A DNA stretch of 64,000 nucleotides, taken from assembly GCA_033439255.1 (NCBI GenBank), contig CM065890.1, positions 1,054,001 to 1,118,000 on the forward strand, written 5' to 3'. Position numbers and translations under genes: made by a program. Each line of letters starts with the position of its first letter. Position 1 is the stretch's first letter. A model generated the notes under the pieces. It searched no databases, was not told where the DNA came from, and was given only the letters and a program-made list of their open reading frames with translations. Source of the DNA: Hericium rajendrae (Eukaryota > Basidiomycota > Agaricomycetes > Russulales > Hericiaceae). Below, piece after piece: positions 35,819 to 46,900 of the stretch.

Positions 35819-37253
35819 ATCGGGATTATTGCACTCGCAGTTAGGTGAGGAAAGGGTGAGGAACACGTTATCGATGATTCAGACCTCCTTGTTCTAGTCT
35901 CCTGCCTTTATAGTTGGCTGTGTTGGTTAATAAATTCGGATAGCCGCTCATAAACACGTTAAGACCTCACGCAAGTGCTGCCCACAGACCTGTGTAAATG
36001 AATACATTGTTGTCCATTCGATCAGAACGTTGAAATGAGGTTGCCAGCATTCGAGCGTTTATCGTCCTTCACTATTAATGAAGTTAAGTGGCCACGGTCA
36101 TGCCACTGCAGCACCGCAGAGATATAGCATTTCGGAACATGCGCGGAGGGAGTAAAACACGCACCGCGTAACAGATGATTGCCATTTAAGTATAAAGATG
36201 GCGATACGCGTCGTCTGCGGCAGGTTGACATGCGCCGCGGTATGATCACGCTTAGCCTTTCGAGTCGCAGGAAGGCATGGTGCTTCTGTGAAAGTGGACA
36301 CGTTGGGTGTTGATTATAGCAACACAAATATGCCGAAGAACTTCTGTGCTGCTACCGTTCGAGCAATATGGCGTCTGGGAGACTGCTCAATGGATATATG
36401 GCGTGCACAACGCGTTTGAATACTGTGCATACTGCAGATGCGCGGAGCACGGTGGGCTGAGCGAAAGAATTCCAGATCCGACATGTTCTGGCGCTCGCCC
36501 GATGCCAAAGCTACGAAAGCAAGACCCAATCAGCCCGAGCGTCAACGCAGCAGTAAGACGTACCCAACTTGCTTCACTCCACCTGGACGAGCATGCAGAA
36601 AGGCAGTCGACTGTCGGTCTGTCGACCATACCATCAGTTCCGAGACCGCAAGGCGCTATTATGGATCGCGTTCGGATTTGGAAGCTGACAGCAGGCGTAG
36701 TATGTTATCGATACAGCCATGATTCGACAAAGGCTGAGGACTGCAAGTGACCTCCATTGTCGACTTCACACAGAAGATAACAATGGAGGTTGTCTCAGGG
36801 AGGCGTTTCGACGCCGCGAACCAAACGTGGTGATGGTCGGCGTCTCAGCGTCTCGGCATATCCCGGTCCACGTCCCTGGGTCGACGAGACCTGATAGTGC
36901 TCGAGGGACACGACAACGTCGCATTAGACAGATTATCAGAACATCGCACATTCAGGAATCGTCACATAATGGTCATAACAATTCATAAATACAACATGTC
37001 GACCTCCGTCGGCAGTTGCAGTTCATGAATACAAGACTAATGGCGAGTCTCTAGATAAAGCAAAAGATGCCGATGTATGTCGGTGTCGGTGTAAGTTGAG
37101 TTACAATGATGTATAGGGTCGTACGATAGTTGGGAATGCGTGGAAGACGATGATAATACATGGACGAGTATGGTGAACATATTATCAACGGCGGGGTGCT
37201 CGCGACCGTCTAGAAAGTAAGTATGGGATATGGGCATGGTATGAGTGCGCCGC
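35819..37253. other. Intergenic, 1.4 kb, holds one perfect hairpin
   Basis: 5' flank of the DUF4436 gene on the left and 3' flank of the DUF2156 gene on the right. A perfect 11-bp inverted repeat, ACCTCCATTGT at 36750-36760 and its complement at 36780-36790, encloses 19 nt. Open frames in the middle (about 36300-36750) overlap on both strands and have no recognisable content. Confidence 0.5.
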
Positions 37254-39189
37254 TCAGTGGCGCAGGCACTTTATGAGCAGGTTCACAGCCTCGAGCCCGA
37301 AGCCCTGCTCGGAGGGGTATGCCACGTACATCGGGACATGATCCGAGTGGAACTTACTCTGCAAACCATCGTCAGCATTCCTCGTGCGCAAACAGAGGAT
37401 AACACGCACTCTGAAGTCGCCACGCTTCGTGAGACCAGTGACGTCCATAATCTTCTTGTAGGTCTTACTCAGCCAGGTAATCTTCCATCCGGTGAGGTTG
37501 TGCACGGGCGTGAGCTTGTCCGACGCCGACGCGCCGAACGTGACCATCAAGCAGCTCCTGCGCTGCAGGTGGCTATCGATAGTTGTGGGCGGGAGCGACG
37601 ATGCGGACGATGCGGACGAGGTGGCGGGGCTGGAGAGCTTCGTCGAAGGTGTCGACGTAGACATCGAGCTCGATGAGGACGACGTGGTATCGTGGCGCCG
37701 CGGCTCGCGCGTCGCTGCGTTATGGCGCGCCATTGCTGCCTCGATGTCCTGTCGCTGGAACAAGGGCCGATCCGGCCTGTTCTGGCGCGTTTGTACCTCT
37801 GCGGAGCGCTTGTCGGCGTGCTCGGCGTCTTGAAGGTCGTGCATGGTGGTGTAGATTAGGTACTCGCTCGTCCCACGAGGGGCATCAGGGAACATGACAC
37901 AATTCTTGATCTGGTATGTGTACGGGTGGATGGGCGCAAGGATAAGGATCCCGACGGGCTGGATCCAGATGATGGTGAGTGAACGACGGCGTCTAATTGG
38001 CTTATAGAAAGTGCCGTATACACACCTTGCCGTCGTGCTCCGCAATCCAGTAACGACGATGCTGGAAATCCAGCCAGGGCTGGAACGAGGTCTGTGGCAC
38101 GGGCGGTCATCAACAAAGAAAATTGACACGAAGGATAGATGGACTCACCGAAGCGATCTGGATGCCATGTCGGCCGCGTTTCCACGCAATCACGCCGTCC
38201 TCGACCTGCTTCCTCTTCTCGTCTGTCCATTCCTCCGCATGAAGCTCGCGCACGGACAGTTCGCCGCGTTCGGCCCGTCGCAGATTCTTCTTGAAATCCT
38301 TGATCTCAGAGCCGCCGCCCGGCGCGTTCGCGATGCGCACGACAATCTCGGGATCGAGCACGTCCTCGTTGATGCATGTAAGCGTGCTCCACTTGAACTT
38401 GCTCCCCTCGCCGCCGAGCACGTTCTCCATCGCCGCGTCGATGCATAGCCAGATCATGCGCGCCTTCTGCTCCTTCACCCACTGCGTGAACTCGAGCGCG
38501 GTGGGCTCGAGCGCAGCAGGGTCCGACACGAGCGGGTTGCCCCAGGCGAAGATGTACGAATCCGCGCGGAGATAGCCCTGTACGGGCACGAAGGACGACT
38601 GCGGAATGGGTGCGGAGGGCCGCCAGATCTTGTAGCGGTCGAACTCGAGCCAGGCGGTCGCAGAGGAGTGCCCGTACGCGGCGACGATCTCGGCGATCTC
38701 GCTCTTGTCGGTGGAGGGCAGCTCCATGGGGTGGTTCTTGGGGGAGTTGTCCGGCGTGAAGAGCTGTATGTCGGAGGAAGCTGGGGAGGGGGATTCTGAC
38801 ACATCTTTCAGAACGAGTTTCGCGATGTCGAGGTCCTCCAAGTCCGCGAGCGCGATGGCGCTGTCGGGCGTAGGGGTGGTGCCCTCATCGCCATTCGGTA
38901 TGCTTTCGCCGGGTGTGAGAGTGTTGTCGATAGGCCTGAGGGTGCTTTCCCGAGGTCTGGGAGTGTCCTCGACAGCAATATGAGTGCTACTGGTAGGCTT
39001 TGGCGTGTATTCGACAGCTTCGAGATCGGCCTGTCCAGGTGCCTCCTCAGCTGGCTCCGTCCTCACGATCTCGATGCGCTTCTCCGCCAGAATAGTTTCG
39101 CTCTGTTCCTTCTCGTGCTTCTTGTCACCGCTGTGGTGCCGCGAGCGAAACACACGATGGACGTGATGGAAGGTAGAGCGCAACGTCAT
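37254..39189 (-). CDS. Stand-alone DUF2156 protein, candidate tRNA-dependent lipid/sterol aminoacyltransferase
   Basis: The ATG at 39189 starts a disordered region of about 120 residues, Thr/Pro/Glu-rich. A DUF2156 (tandem GNAT-like) domain follows: EIVAAYGHSSATAWLEFD, SSFVPVQGYLRADSYIFAWGN, DFKKNLRRAERGELSVREL, STSFQPWLDFQHRRYWIAE, KPVGILILAPIHPYTYQIKN, FPDAPRGTSEYLI and VTFGASASDKLTPVHNLTGW. The domain closes with WLSKTYKKIMDVTGLTKRG. This is the domain that in fungal ErdS is fused to aspartyl-tRNA synthetase and moves Asp from tRNA to ergosterol; free-standing relatives (ErgS) use Gly-tRNA. No synthetase is encoded next to it here. Between the helix ending MHDLQDAEHAD and the strand VTFGASAS lies a basic and Ser-rich insert of about 80 residues (roughly 37560-37810) that the family normally lacks. 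Three introns fit in phase. Confidence 0.85.
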
Positions 39190-40267
39190 GGCGAGAGGCG
39201 GAAACGGTGATGACGGTGTGTTCCAGAGGGAATAGAGGTGCTTGTTAATCGGCTATGAGGGCCAGAGCGGATAGGGGCCTTTATAAGACAAGCTGCGGCA
39301 GAGTACGGGGGTATGCGATGGTCCGTCGTGGGCAGCAGCAATACCCCGGGCACACGGTACGATGTGACGAAGATGATGACACACGCGTCCACGTTGTATG
39401 TTCGTGAGTGGGTGGCACGCAGAAACTGCTTCGAGAGAGAGAGGAGATGATATGTTCTTGGCGGCCAATATAGAGTGGTCAGTCCGGGAGACTTACCGCG
39501 GAACGTTCGGACCCGAAACTCAAATACAAGTGACGACGGAGCCATGTGGTAGCGCTGCATCGAGTCTGGAGTGCCCACGCACGGTAGCCGGGCCAGAGCG
39601 AGATGCGCAGGCACGACGCACCTGCCTGCCTGCTAACCCCAAGATAGGGTCGACCTCCGTGCCTGTGACTCAGCCTGCTTCTGTCATTCATGCTATCCGC
39701 GCTGGACATTACGAGTTTCCATACAGTCTAACAGAGAGATTCATTTCTGGGTGAATCAGCATCTGAGATTGAAGCTTCAAGTGTGAAACACAGCTGAATA
39801 AGACGAGAAGACTGTACCTATAGATCCTATCCCGACACTATCGCTTTCGGTCCCTCATTCCCAACGCCAAGACTATCGTTGTTGAAGCCGTGGACCACGC
39901 ACGGACGAAAACTGCGTATCCGCAGTCCATAGTCCAACCCATGGCCGGTCACTGACGTCGCCGCCGCCGGGCTGCGTTGCAGGAGAAATTTGACAAACCT
40001 TGTATCGAAGATCCGGTCGCGGGGGGGATGAAAAGAATGAAATTTGCGTGCCGTGGACGATAAGATAACCCAGAAACGGCCAGGTTCATGGCCACAGCAT
40101 CCGTGCATTCTAAACCGGTGTCAAAAATGCACACTTGATTGGCAAAATCTAATGCCTTGCATCAATGAGTTAGTATAGCGCAGCAGTTAAGCAATACAAC
40201 AGGCGAAGAGTGAAAGTGAAGGAAAGAAAAAAAGAATGACCTGCAGCATACTCTATGTGGTATAACC
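39190..40267. other. Intergenic, DUF2156 gene promoter and hydrolase gene 3' flank
   Basis: No coding exon is recognised. The left part is the 5' flank of the DUF2156 gene, the right part the 3' flank of the hydrolase gene. A run of eight G lies near 40021. No repeat or RNA gene is visible. Confidence 0.5.
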
Positions 40268-41938
40268 CTACACCGCGTCCGCCTCAAGGTCCTTCATCCA
40301 TTGCCCGATGTCCCGCCACACCTGCTCGCGTACCTTCTCATCCCACGTCGCCAGCATCAGCAAATCGTGCACCGCGTCCGGCGCCCATACCATACGCACG
40401 CGCACGCCGTCGCGCTCCATGCCCTTCCCTAGCGCGACTACCTCGCGCTCCAGCCGCTCCGCGTCGCCCACCACGACCAGCGCCGGAGCGAAGCCGGTAA
40501 ACAGCCCATGGCCCGCCGGCAGGCAGATGTGCGGATTCGGCAGGGACACGGCGTCCGTGGGCCCGTGGAACGTCGTGAGCACCCATTCCGAGGCAGGCGA
40601 GACGTACGGCGAGTACACCATCTCCGGCGCGTGCCTGCCTAGGAAGGTGCGCTGCAGGATTGCGCGCGGCTCGGGTGTGTCGAGGAGGTAATCCGTGGAC
40701 GAGTGCGGGCGGGGCTGCTCGGAGGAGGGGACCAAGGGGAGCGTGTGCGAGGGGTCGCAGGAGGGGGACAGTAGCAGCATCCCGTCAGGTGAAGGGAGCA
40801 GGCCCTCATCCCGGATCCAGCGGGCCAGGGCCAGGACGAGATTTCCACCCGCGCTGTCGCCGATAAGGACCACCTTTGGGCGCGGTGACTGCGAAGCATT
40901 CAGAGGGGAACAGGATGGCTTGCCTTCTATCTCGATGGAGGAGCGGGAGCCGGATGCGCGCTTGCGCGATAAGCTGGGTTTCGAGTGGTCTAAGACGGAG
41001 ACGTCCGGGTAGTGATAGGCACCGTCGGCACCTTTGGTAGCGCCGAGGACGGAGGCGACGACGTGCGCATAGGCGGCGGCGGCATCTTGGATAGCGCCTG
41101 GGATGGGATCATGTTGGAGTAATCGATATTCGACAGCTAGATAAATAAAATGTGAGTGAGGCAACTATGGAAAGTGGCTGGTCCAACGTACCGTAGATCT
41201 CAGAAAATAGCTTGTCCTGGACGAGAAAGAATTGGTTATGTGACGACCAAGATGCAAGACGAAACGGACCTTGATCAGCCGTCGGGGTATTCGCGAAGTC
41301 CCAGACTTCTCATGCGCCGACATGTGGCAGTATCCTCCCCCATGCAGGAATATCCCAATCGCCTTCGGCGCTGGTTCCCCTCCCGCCTCCACGTCAACGT
41401 CGGCGCTGGATTTGTTGGAGTATGGGAGAGTCGTCGCTGCACGGTCCGAGAGGGTATCGGCCGACACCGACGTAGCGACCTGAACCTGCTCCTGCGGTTT
41501 CTCACTCGGCGAAGAACGGCGCGGGCGTACAGGGCGATCCTTCGGCCAGATATACGCCCCGACGGGCTTGCACTGCACATGCGCGTCGTCAACGAACCCC
41601 GTAACGAGCTCCTTGGGCAGCGCCGGGAGCCACTCAAAGCGCGTCTCGCGTAGCGACCCCTCGCGCGGCGCGAGTGCAGGGTCACGCGTACCCCAGGTGA
41701 CGCCGGCGACCTCGGTGACCTTGTAGATTCGCTTCGTGAACTTGACGAGGAGAACCTGGCTGAGCGACCACGAAGGTCTTGGGCGGTGTGAGCGCGGGGC
41801 GAGCGCGTAGTAGACGGCCCAGAACAGCGCGACGAAGATGGTGGTCAGGACGCGCGAGAAGACGTAGACTGACTTCCAGGGCTCGTGTGCCCAGCGAAGA
41901 TGCGCATGGTGGGGGTATACTGGATGCGAATCGTACAT
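40268..41938 (-). CDS. Membrane-anchored alpha/beta hydrolase, hormone-sensitive lipase family
   Basis: The HSL-type esterase/lipase layout is plain. The oxyanion-hole motif HGGG lies in IGIFLHGGGYCHMS. The nucleophile elbow is GDSAGG in VVLIGDSAGGNLVLALARW, and the catalytic His is in WAPDAVHDLLML; the acid is probably the Asp in VVVGDAERLE. The N terminus (ATG at 41938) carries one hydrophobic helix, VLTTIFVALFWAVYYALA, after about 30 residues, so the enzyme is likely an ER-anchored type II protein like fungal steryl acetyl hydrolase Say1. Two low-complexity inserts, one before HGGG (SPSEKPQEQVQVATSVSAD) and one before the elbow (SRKRASGSRSSIEIEG), enlarge it. The total is about 520 residues. 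Substrate is unknown: sterol acetates or other short esters are plausible. Confidence 0.9.
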
Positions 41939-42612
41939 CGCAGGGGCGAATGGGTTGGTGGGAAAACCAGACCGGTCGCAGGACTCAGGCCTTTGTAGTG
42001 GCTGAAAACAGGAAAATGGTGAGACTCGAAATTCCCGATCTCACAGAATCTGCGCCGTGTTCAATCGACTCTAGTGCCGCCAGGACCCAGGTCCTGAGGT
42101 TCTGGCCGCAATGCCCCGTGTCCCGTGACGCGGCGCACAGCCTGAGCCTTCCCCCGAGGGACTTTGTCGACGACGATGACGCTGTCGAGAGCGAATTTTC
42201 ATTTATTATTGGTCTACGTGTCTCCAGCCCAACATGTTGCAGGCGTGTCGACACTCGGGTCATGAAGAACGGCGGCCTGACGTCTTTAAAAGAGCATGAT
42301 TTGTGCTCCAGGATCCGGCCACGTCGTACTTCCAAATGAGTATTCTGTCATGCCGCAATATCCCGGACCAGTCTTCGCGCAAGTGTCGTCAGACAGCAAC
42401 TGCAACACTGGATCAGCGACGTTGATGCACACGATGATGGTGAGCCAAAGAGCAAATGTTTGGAAGGAGGGCCGACTGGCCTTAACCCAGAATTGAGGTT
42501 AGGGGCAGGGACGAAAGGGCCGGCAACTGGTGCGCATAGTCACGACTGATTTTTATTTCTCTTCAGCGACAACTACCGCATAACATCTCCATCGACCTTT
42601 GGATTTCCCTAG
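41939..42612. other. Divergent intergenic region, hydrolase and gluconokinase promoters
   Basis: The hydrolase (minus) and gluconokinase (plus) start codons face away across about 670 bp, so this region holds both promoters. No TATA box is clear. No coding exon, RNA gene or repeat is seen. Confidence 0.5.
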
Positions 42613-43505
42613 ATGTCCAGCACAACGGATTTAATGTCTTCAGAACGAGTGCCAGAGGTCAGAGCTCGTTACGGTGTCACCAACACCGCCCTACCCGCTC
42701 ACAAGGCCACCAACAGAATGGAACTCACTCATCTACGGAATGCCCAGTCCTCATCGTGGTAATGGTGCGTCGCAAACAAAGCAAAGAAGCATCTCAGTAG
42801 AAGTAAGAACAAGATCGCTAACTAGACCCGCAGGGCGTTTCAGGCTGCGGCAAGTCGACCCTTGGCAAAGCGATCGCCCAGGCACTCTCGATCCCCTTCC
42901 TCGACGGCGACGATCTCCATCCACCCGCAAGTGTCGAGAAGATGAGTCGCGGCATCCCACTCACAGATGCAGACCGCGCGCCATGGCTCGTGCGCATTCG
43001 CGACCAGGCGCGCAGGGCCATCGATGAGACGCGCACAAGGGGCGTAGTCGTCGCATGCTCCGCGCTGAGGAAGAGCTACCGCGACATCCTGCGGGGCACG
43101 CGTATCACGCTAGAGGAACGGGAAACGGAGTCAAAAGATGTGCTCCGCAGCGCGCGTGAGCACGCGCCGCCGGAATACCCATCGCAGCCGTTCGACAGCC
43201 CCGAGATGCGCGAGGCGCGAGCGCATGCAGGACCGGATGTCCCGGCGCACGAGCCCCTGCGGGCGCATATGCTCCGCACGGTGTTTGTGCACCCGTGTGG
43301 GCTGCGCGACGTGCTGTTGAGACGGATGGAACAACGGCAGGGTCATTTCATGAAGGCGGAGATGCTAGAGTCACAGCTGGATACGCTGGAGGATCCGCGC
43401 GAGGATGGGACGGATGATGTCATTCAGGTTGACCTGCAGAAGCTGGTGGATGCGCAGGTGCAGGAGATTATGGAGAGGCTGAAAGGCATGAATATTGTAC
43501 CCTAG
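42613..43505 (+). CDS. Gluconokinase
   Basis: This phosphorylates D-gluconate to 6-phosphogluconate with ATP, feeding the pentose phosphate pathway. The P-loop is GVSGCGKSTLG. It is followed by the family signature FLDGDDLHPPASVEKMSRG, IPLTDADRAPWL and VVACSALRKSYRDILRG. The C-terminal half has RMEQRQGHFMKAEMLESQL, matching the RxGHFxxxxLLxSQ motif. Between RDILRG and the strand MLRTVFVH sit about 55 residues (TRITLEERETESKDV and on) where bacterial enzymes have almost nothing; human IDNK also has an insert here, so eukaryotic length variation is normal. The start is the ATG at 42613. The first intron donor is uncertain: GTGTCA at 42671 gives the right phase into VLIVVM, while GTCAGA at 42658 does not. 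About 245 residues. Confidence 0.93.
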
Positions 43506-43918
43506 ACCGGTGATCTGTCTCTGGATACCCAATTGCAATGACGGAGGAATCGAACACTGTCACTTTGTATGAGAAGTCCTGATTGGTGCTTGTCAGAGAA
43601 AAATGAACAACTTCAAGAGAATCTCACAAGAAGTGGATCCAGGAGAGACAGTTCCTACAAGAGATCGTATGGGTGCGCGAGCAGCTTGGCCGGAAAAGCT
43701 GCACGAAGGCGGAGGGTGACATTTCGGCAAGGTCACGTGGGACCATTACGTCTGGGCGAGCGGAACAGGCGCGTTCGTCGCCTTCTCCGTCTTCGACTGC
43801 AGCGTGCCCGACAACTGACAACTGACTGGAACCGTGGGCGGATGCTCAATTAGCCCAGTCACATCCTTCATTCCTTCTATATTCCCAGATCTGTTGTTTT
43901 TATCCTCCAGAGCCACAG
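43506..43918. other. Intergenic between gluconokinase and ATG11
   Basis: Gluconokinase 3' flank followed by the ATG11 5' flank, pyrimidine-rich just before the ATG11 start. A tRNA-like T-loop string near 43545 was examined and rejected. Nothing else is recognised. Confidence 0.5.
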
Positions 43919-46900
43919 ATGCTGCAGATATGCCGTGCGGAAGACGGCGAGATCTTCCAGGTGCGTAACGCGCATCGCTGTGGTATCTGCAGTACTGATT
44001 CATGGAGATACCATCAGGTGAATGCCACACTCTGGGATATTGAGAGGTAAGGCATTACAGCGCGACTTTGTATCAGCGGGGGCTCACCCATCGCTTCTTC
44101 AGAGTAGGAAGCCTCGAGCTATTTCTTCACCAAGAAATAGGAGTAGAGCAGGACGCTGTCCTAGCTTATCTTTCGGACGGACAGAGACTCAGAAACGACA
44201 ATGTCAGAGAACTCGCTGGGGCACAGGATCAGGTATGCTCTACGTCTCATATTGACGCCCATGACACACCTATCTCGCTGCAGTCCATCTTCGTATTTAA
44301 TAAATTCTACCTGGACGAGGACCTCGATGACGTCCTGCGCCACCTCCGCGTCGAAGCGCCTCTTCAGCCCTCAATCGACGGTAAGTATCACTCTCCCCGT
44401 GCCCCGCCCATCCTGACGTCCACAGACACCATCTCTGCCACGCCGCCCGTCCGCCCATCACAGCTCGGCGCGTCCTTCCTGCGTGCCGCACACGCGCACC
44501 ACCAATCCACGGCGCACACACTCCTCTCCCTGCGCTACCAGCAGTCCGCGCTGCGGATCGCCTCGAACAGCCTCGACCTGAACGTGCTCGCGATCAACGA
44601 CGCGTTCGAGGGCATCGCGGGGAACGCGCAGCGCGAGGCGGATCGGCAGGCTGGCCTGCTCGCCGCGTACCAGACAGACATGGACATGATTGCGCGCGTG
44701 TACGTCCACCGCGACTTCCTGTCGCCCGCGATGCGCAAGGCGGTCGATGCGGGCGAGCGCGGGCGTACACTGGCGCAGTATGTGCACCGCGACAAGATGC
44801 AGCAGGTGTTCGAGATGTGCAGGCGCACGCATGGTAGGTGTTGTGTCTGGGATGGCTTGAATCTGGCTGAGAGGTTCGTTTAGCGGACTTTCGGGAGCGG
44901 TTTACGGGAGCGCAGGAGACGATGAAGCGTCTTTCGGACGGCACTGCCGATGTGCGGCTCGTCCTCGCCGACAGCCAGTAAGAGGCCTCACTTTTGTCTT
45001 CGTGATGAGATCTTCTTACCCGTTCCAGTCTGGTAGATGAGGCTGAAGCTCTTGTCCAGCGATCGCAGGACGTCTTTGACCGGATATCAGATGCAGTGGC
45101 GACACTCGAAAGTTCGTCGCCATTGCTCCGATGTGCTCCTGCATGTGCTAAGAATCATATACAACAGGCCCTGCGACCGATTCAGATAGCATCCTTCAAG
45201 GTATGGTCCTCCCGGCTGACCCTGGCTCTCGTCTCACCTTTGGCAGAGCTCCGACATAGCGACACGGCCCTGCGAGACAACCTGATAGCTATCACAGACA
45301 TCAAGGTCTGAAATATATATCATTTTTGCCGTCTACGTTTGATCCTGAATTTTACCTAGAATACCTACACGGAACAATGCATGCGCGGCCTCCGCCAGAT
45401 CAGCCTTCTCAACAACGACCTGATCCATTTCCCTGCCTCACTCACTACTTTACAGAACAGCATACGGGCGAAGACAAGTTTCGTGCATCTGCAGAAGCTG
45501 CACAACATGATATACTTCTACGGTGCTACGCTTATCGAGATCGTCCGCAGAAAAGAGTTTGGTGCGTTGCGTTTGGGATTGCTCTCATGTTCGTTCTGAT
45601 CTGTCCTCAGGAAGGTTCTTCTACCAACGAGCCCAGGTCATACTAGAAGTGATGGCTAAGCTTTCGTGCGTCTGCCGGTTCTCATCCCCCACGCTGCACG
45701 TACTCACTGTCCCCAATGATTTTATAGGTCCTCTGAGCGGAAAAGGCGGCAGCTGTACCGTGGTGAAATCGACGGCCAAATACCATGGGACATATCAGGC
45801 ATGAAGGACCCTGTGCCCAGCATCGACTTTTCGCCTACAGGAGGGAACGAGCTAGACGATGTCTACTCTCTCGAGCGCTCCGACGTTGACGGTGGGCTAT
45901 TTCTACCGTATACTAGATTTAGCTTCTTTTGACCTATCTGTGCCGGGATAGATCTTCTGCACGTGCTCGACGACTTGGAGCACTTCGCCGAGACGCTGGA
46001 TGACAAGGATGAGGCGCTGCAGGCTCTGCATGAGACACGGGCGGGTCTCGAGAAGCTCATCAGCAAGATGGATTCGCTCGAATCTGGATTCGACCGGATT
46101 GCGGAGCGATCGTGTACGTTTCTCAGGGTGAGAGCTGGTTGTCCCGTTCTAACCACTTTGGTCCCACAGTGCTTTCGTCATCCCGGCTGGCTTCATCGCG
46201 CCGACGCTGTAAGTTACACGCGTCTTGCCGAGGATCCGTGTATTGATCCCATGTACACACCACAGTAACAGACGTGGACGAGCAGGCGTTTCAAGAACTC
46301 CACGAACAGCTGAGGGACGTACAGCATTCCAAACTCGTTCAGGAAACAGCATTCAATGAAGAGCGCAGCACTCTACAAGCGGAGATCGAGCAGCTCAAAG
46401 GCCGTCTTGATGGTACCGATCAGGATCGCGCCGACAGATCGGAACGAGAGCTGCAGCAGGTGCGTGCGCAACTGGAGAGCGAGGCGACAGCGCGCCGGGT
46501 ACTGGAGGATCGCCACGCGGAGATGCTCGCCGACATCGACACCTCGCGACGCGAGCTTGCGCAGGCTCTCGCGGAGGCGACGAGCCAGACGAAGTCGGCG
46601 GAGGTACTTCGGCAGCAGCTGGTCCAGACGCGATCCGAGTTTGAAGACGTCAAAGCACTCGAAGCGCGTAACTCGGCGAAGGTGGCGAGTCTGCTCCAGG
46701 ACCAGGAGGACACGTTCCGCAATCTCGAAGAGGCCCGCGCGCGGGGCGAGGACCTCCAGGCGCAGATCCGGGCTGCGCGCGAGGAGAGCGAGGACGTTAA
46801 GCGCGCGCTGGAGGACGCAGGGCGGGAGAAGGACAGGCTGCTCCGGGCACAGGCTAGCGAGCATGATCGGCAGATGCGCGACTACGTGGCGGAGGCGGAT

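Noticed and set aside
43535-43590. tRNA-like T-loop string (GTGTTCGATTCC on the minus strand)
   Set aside because: No A box at the right distance and no cloverleaf could be drawn.
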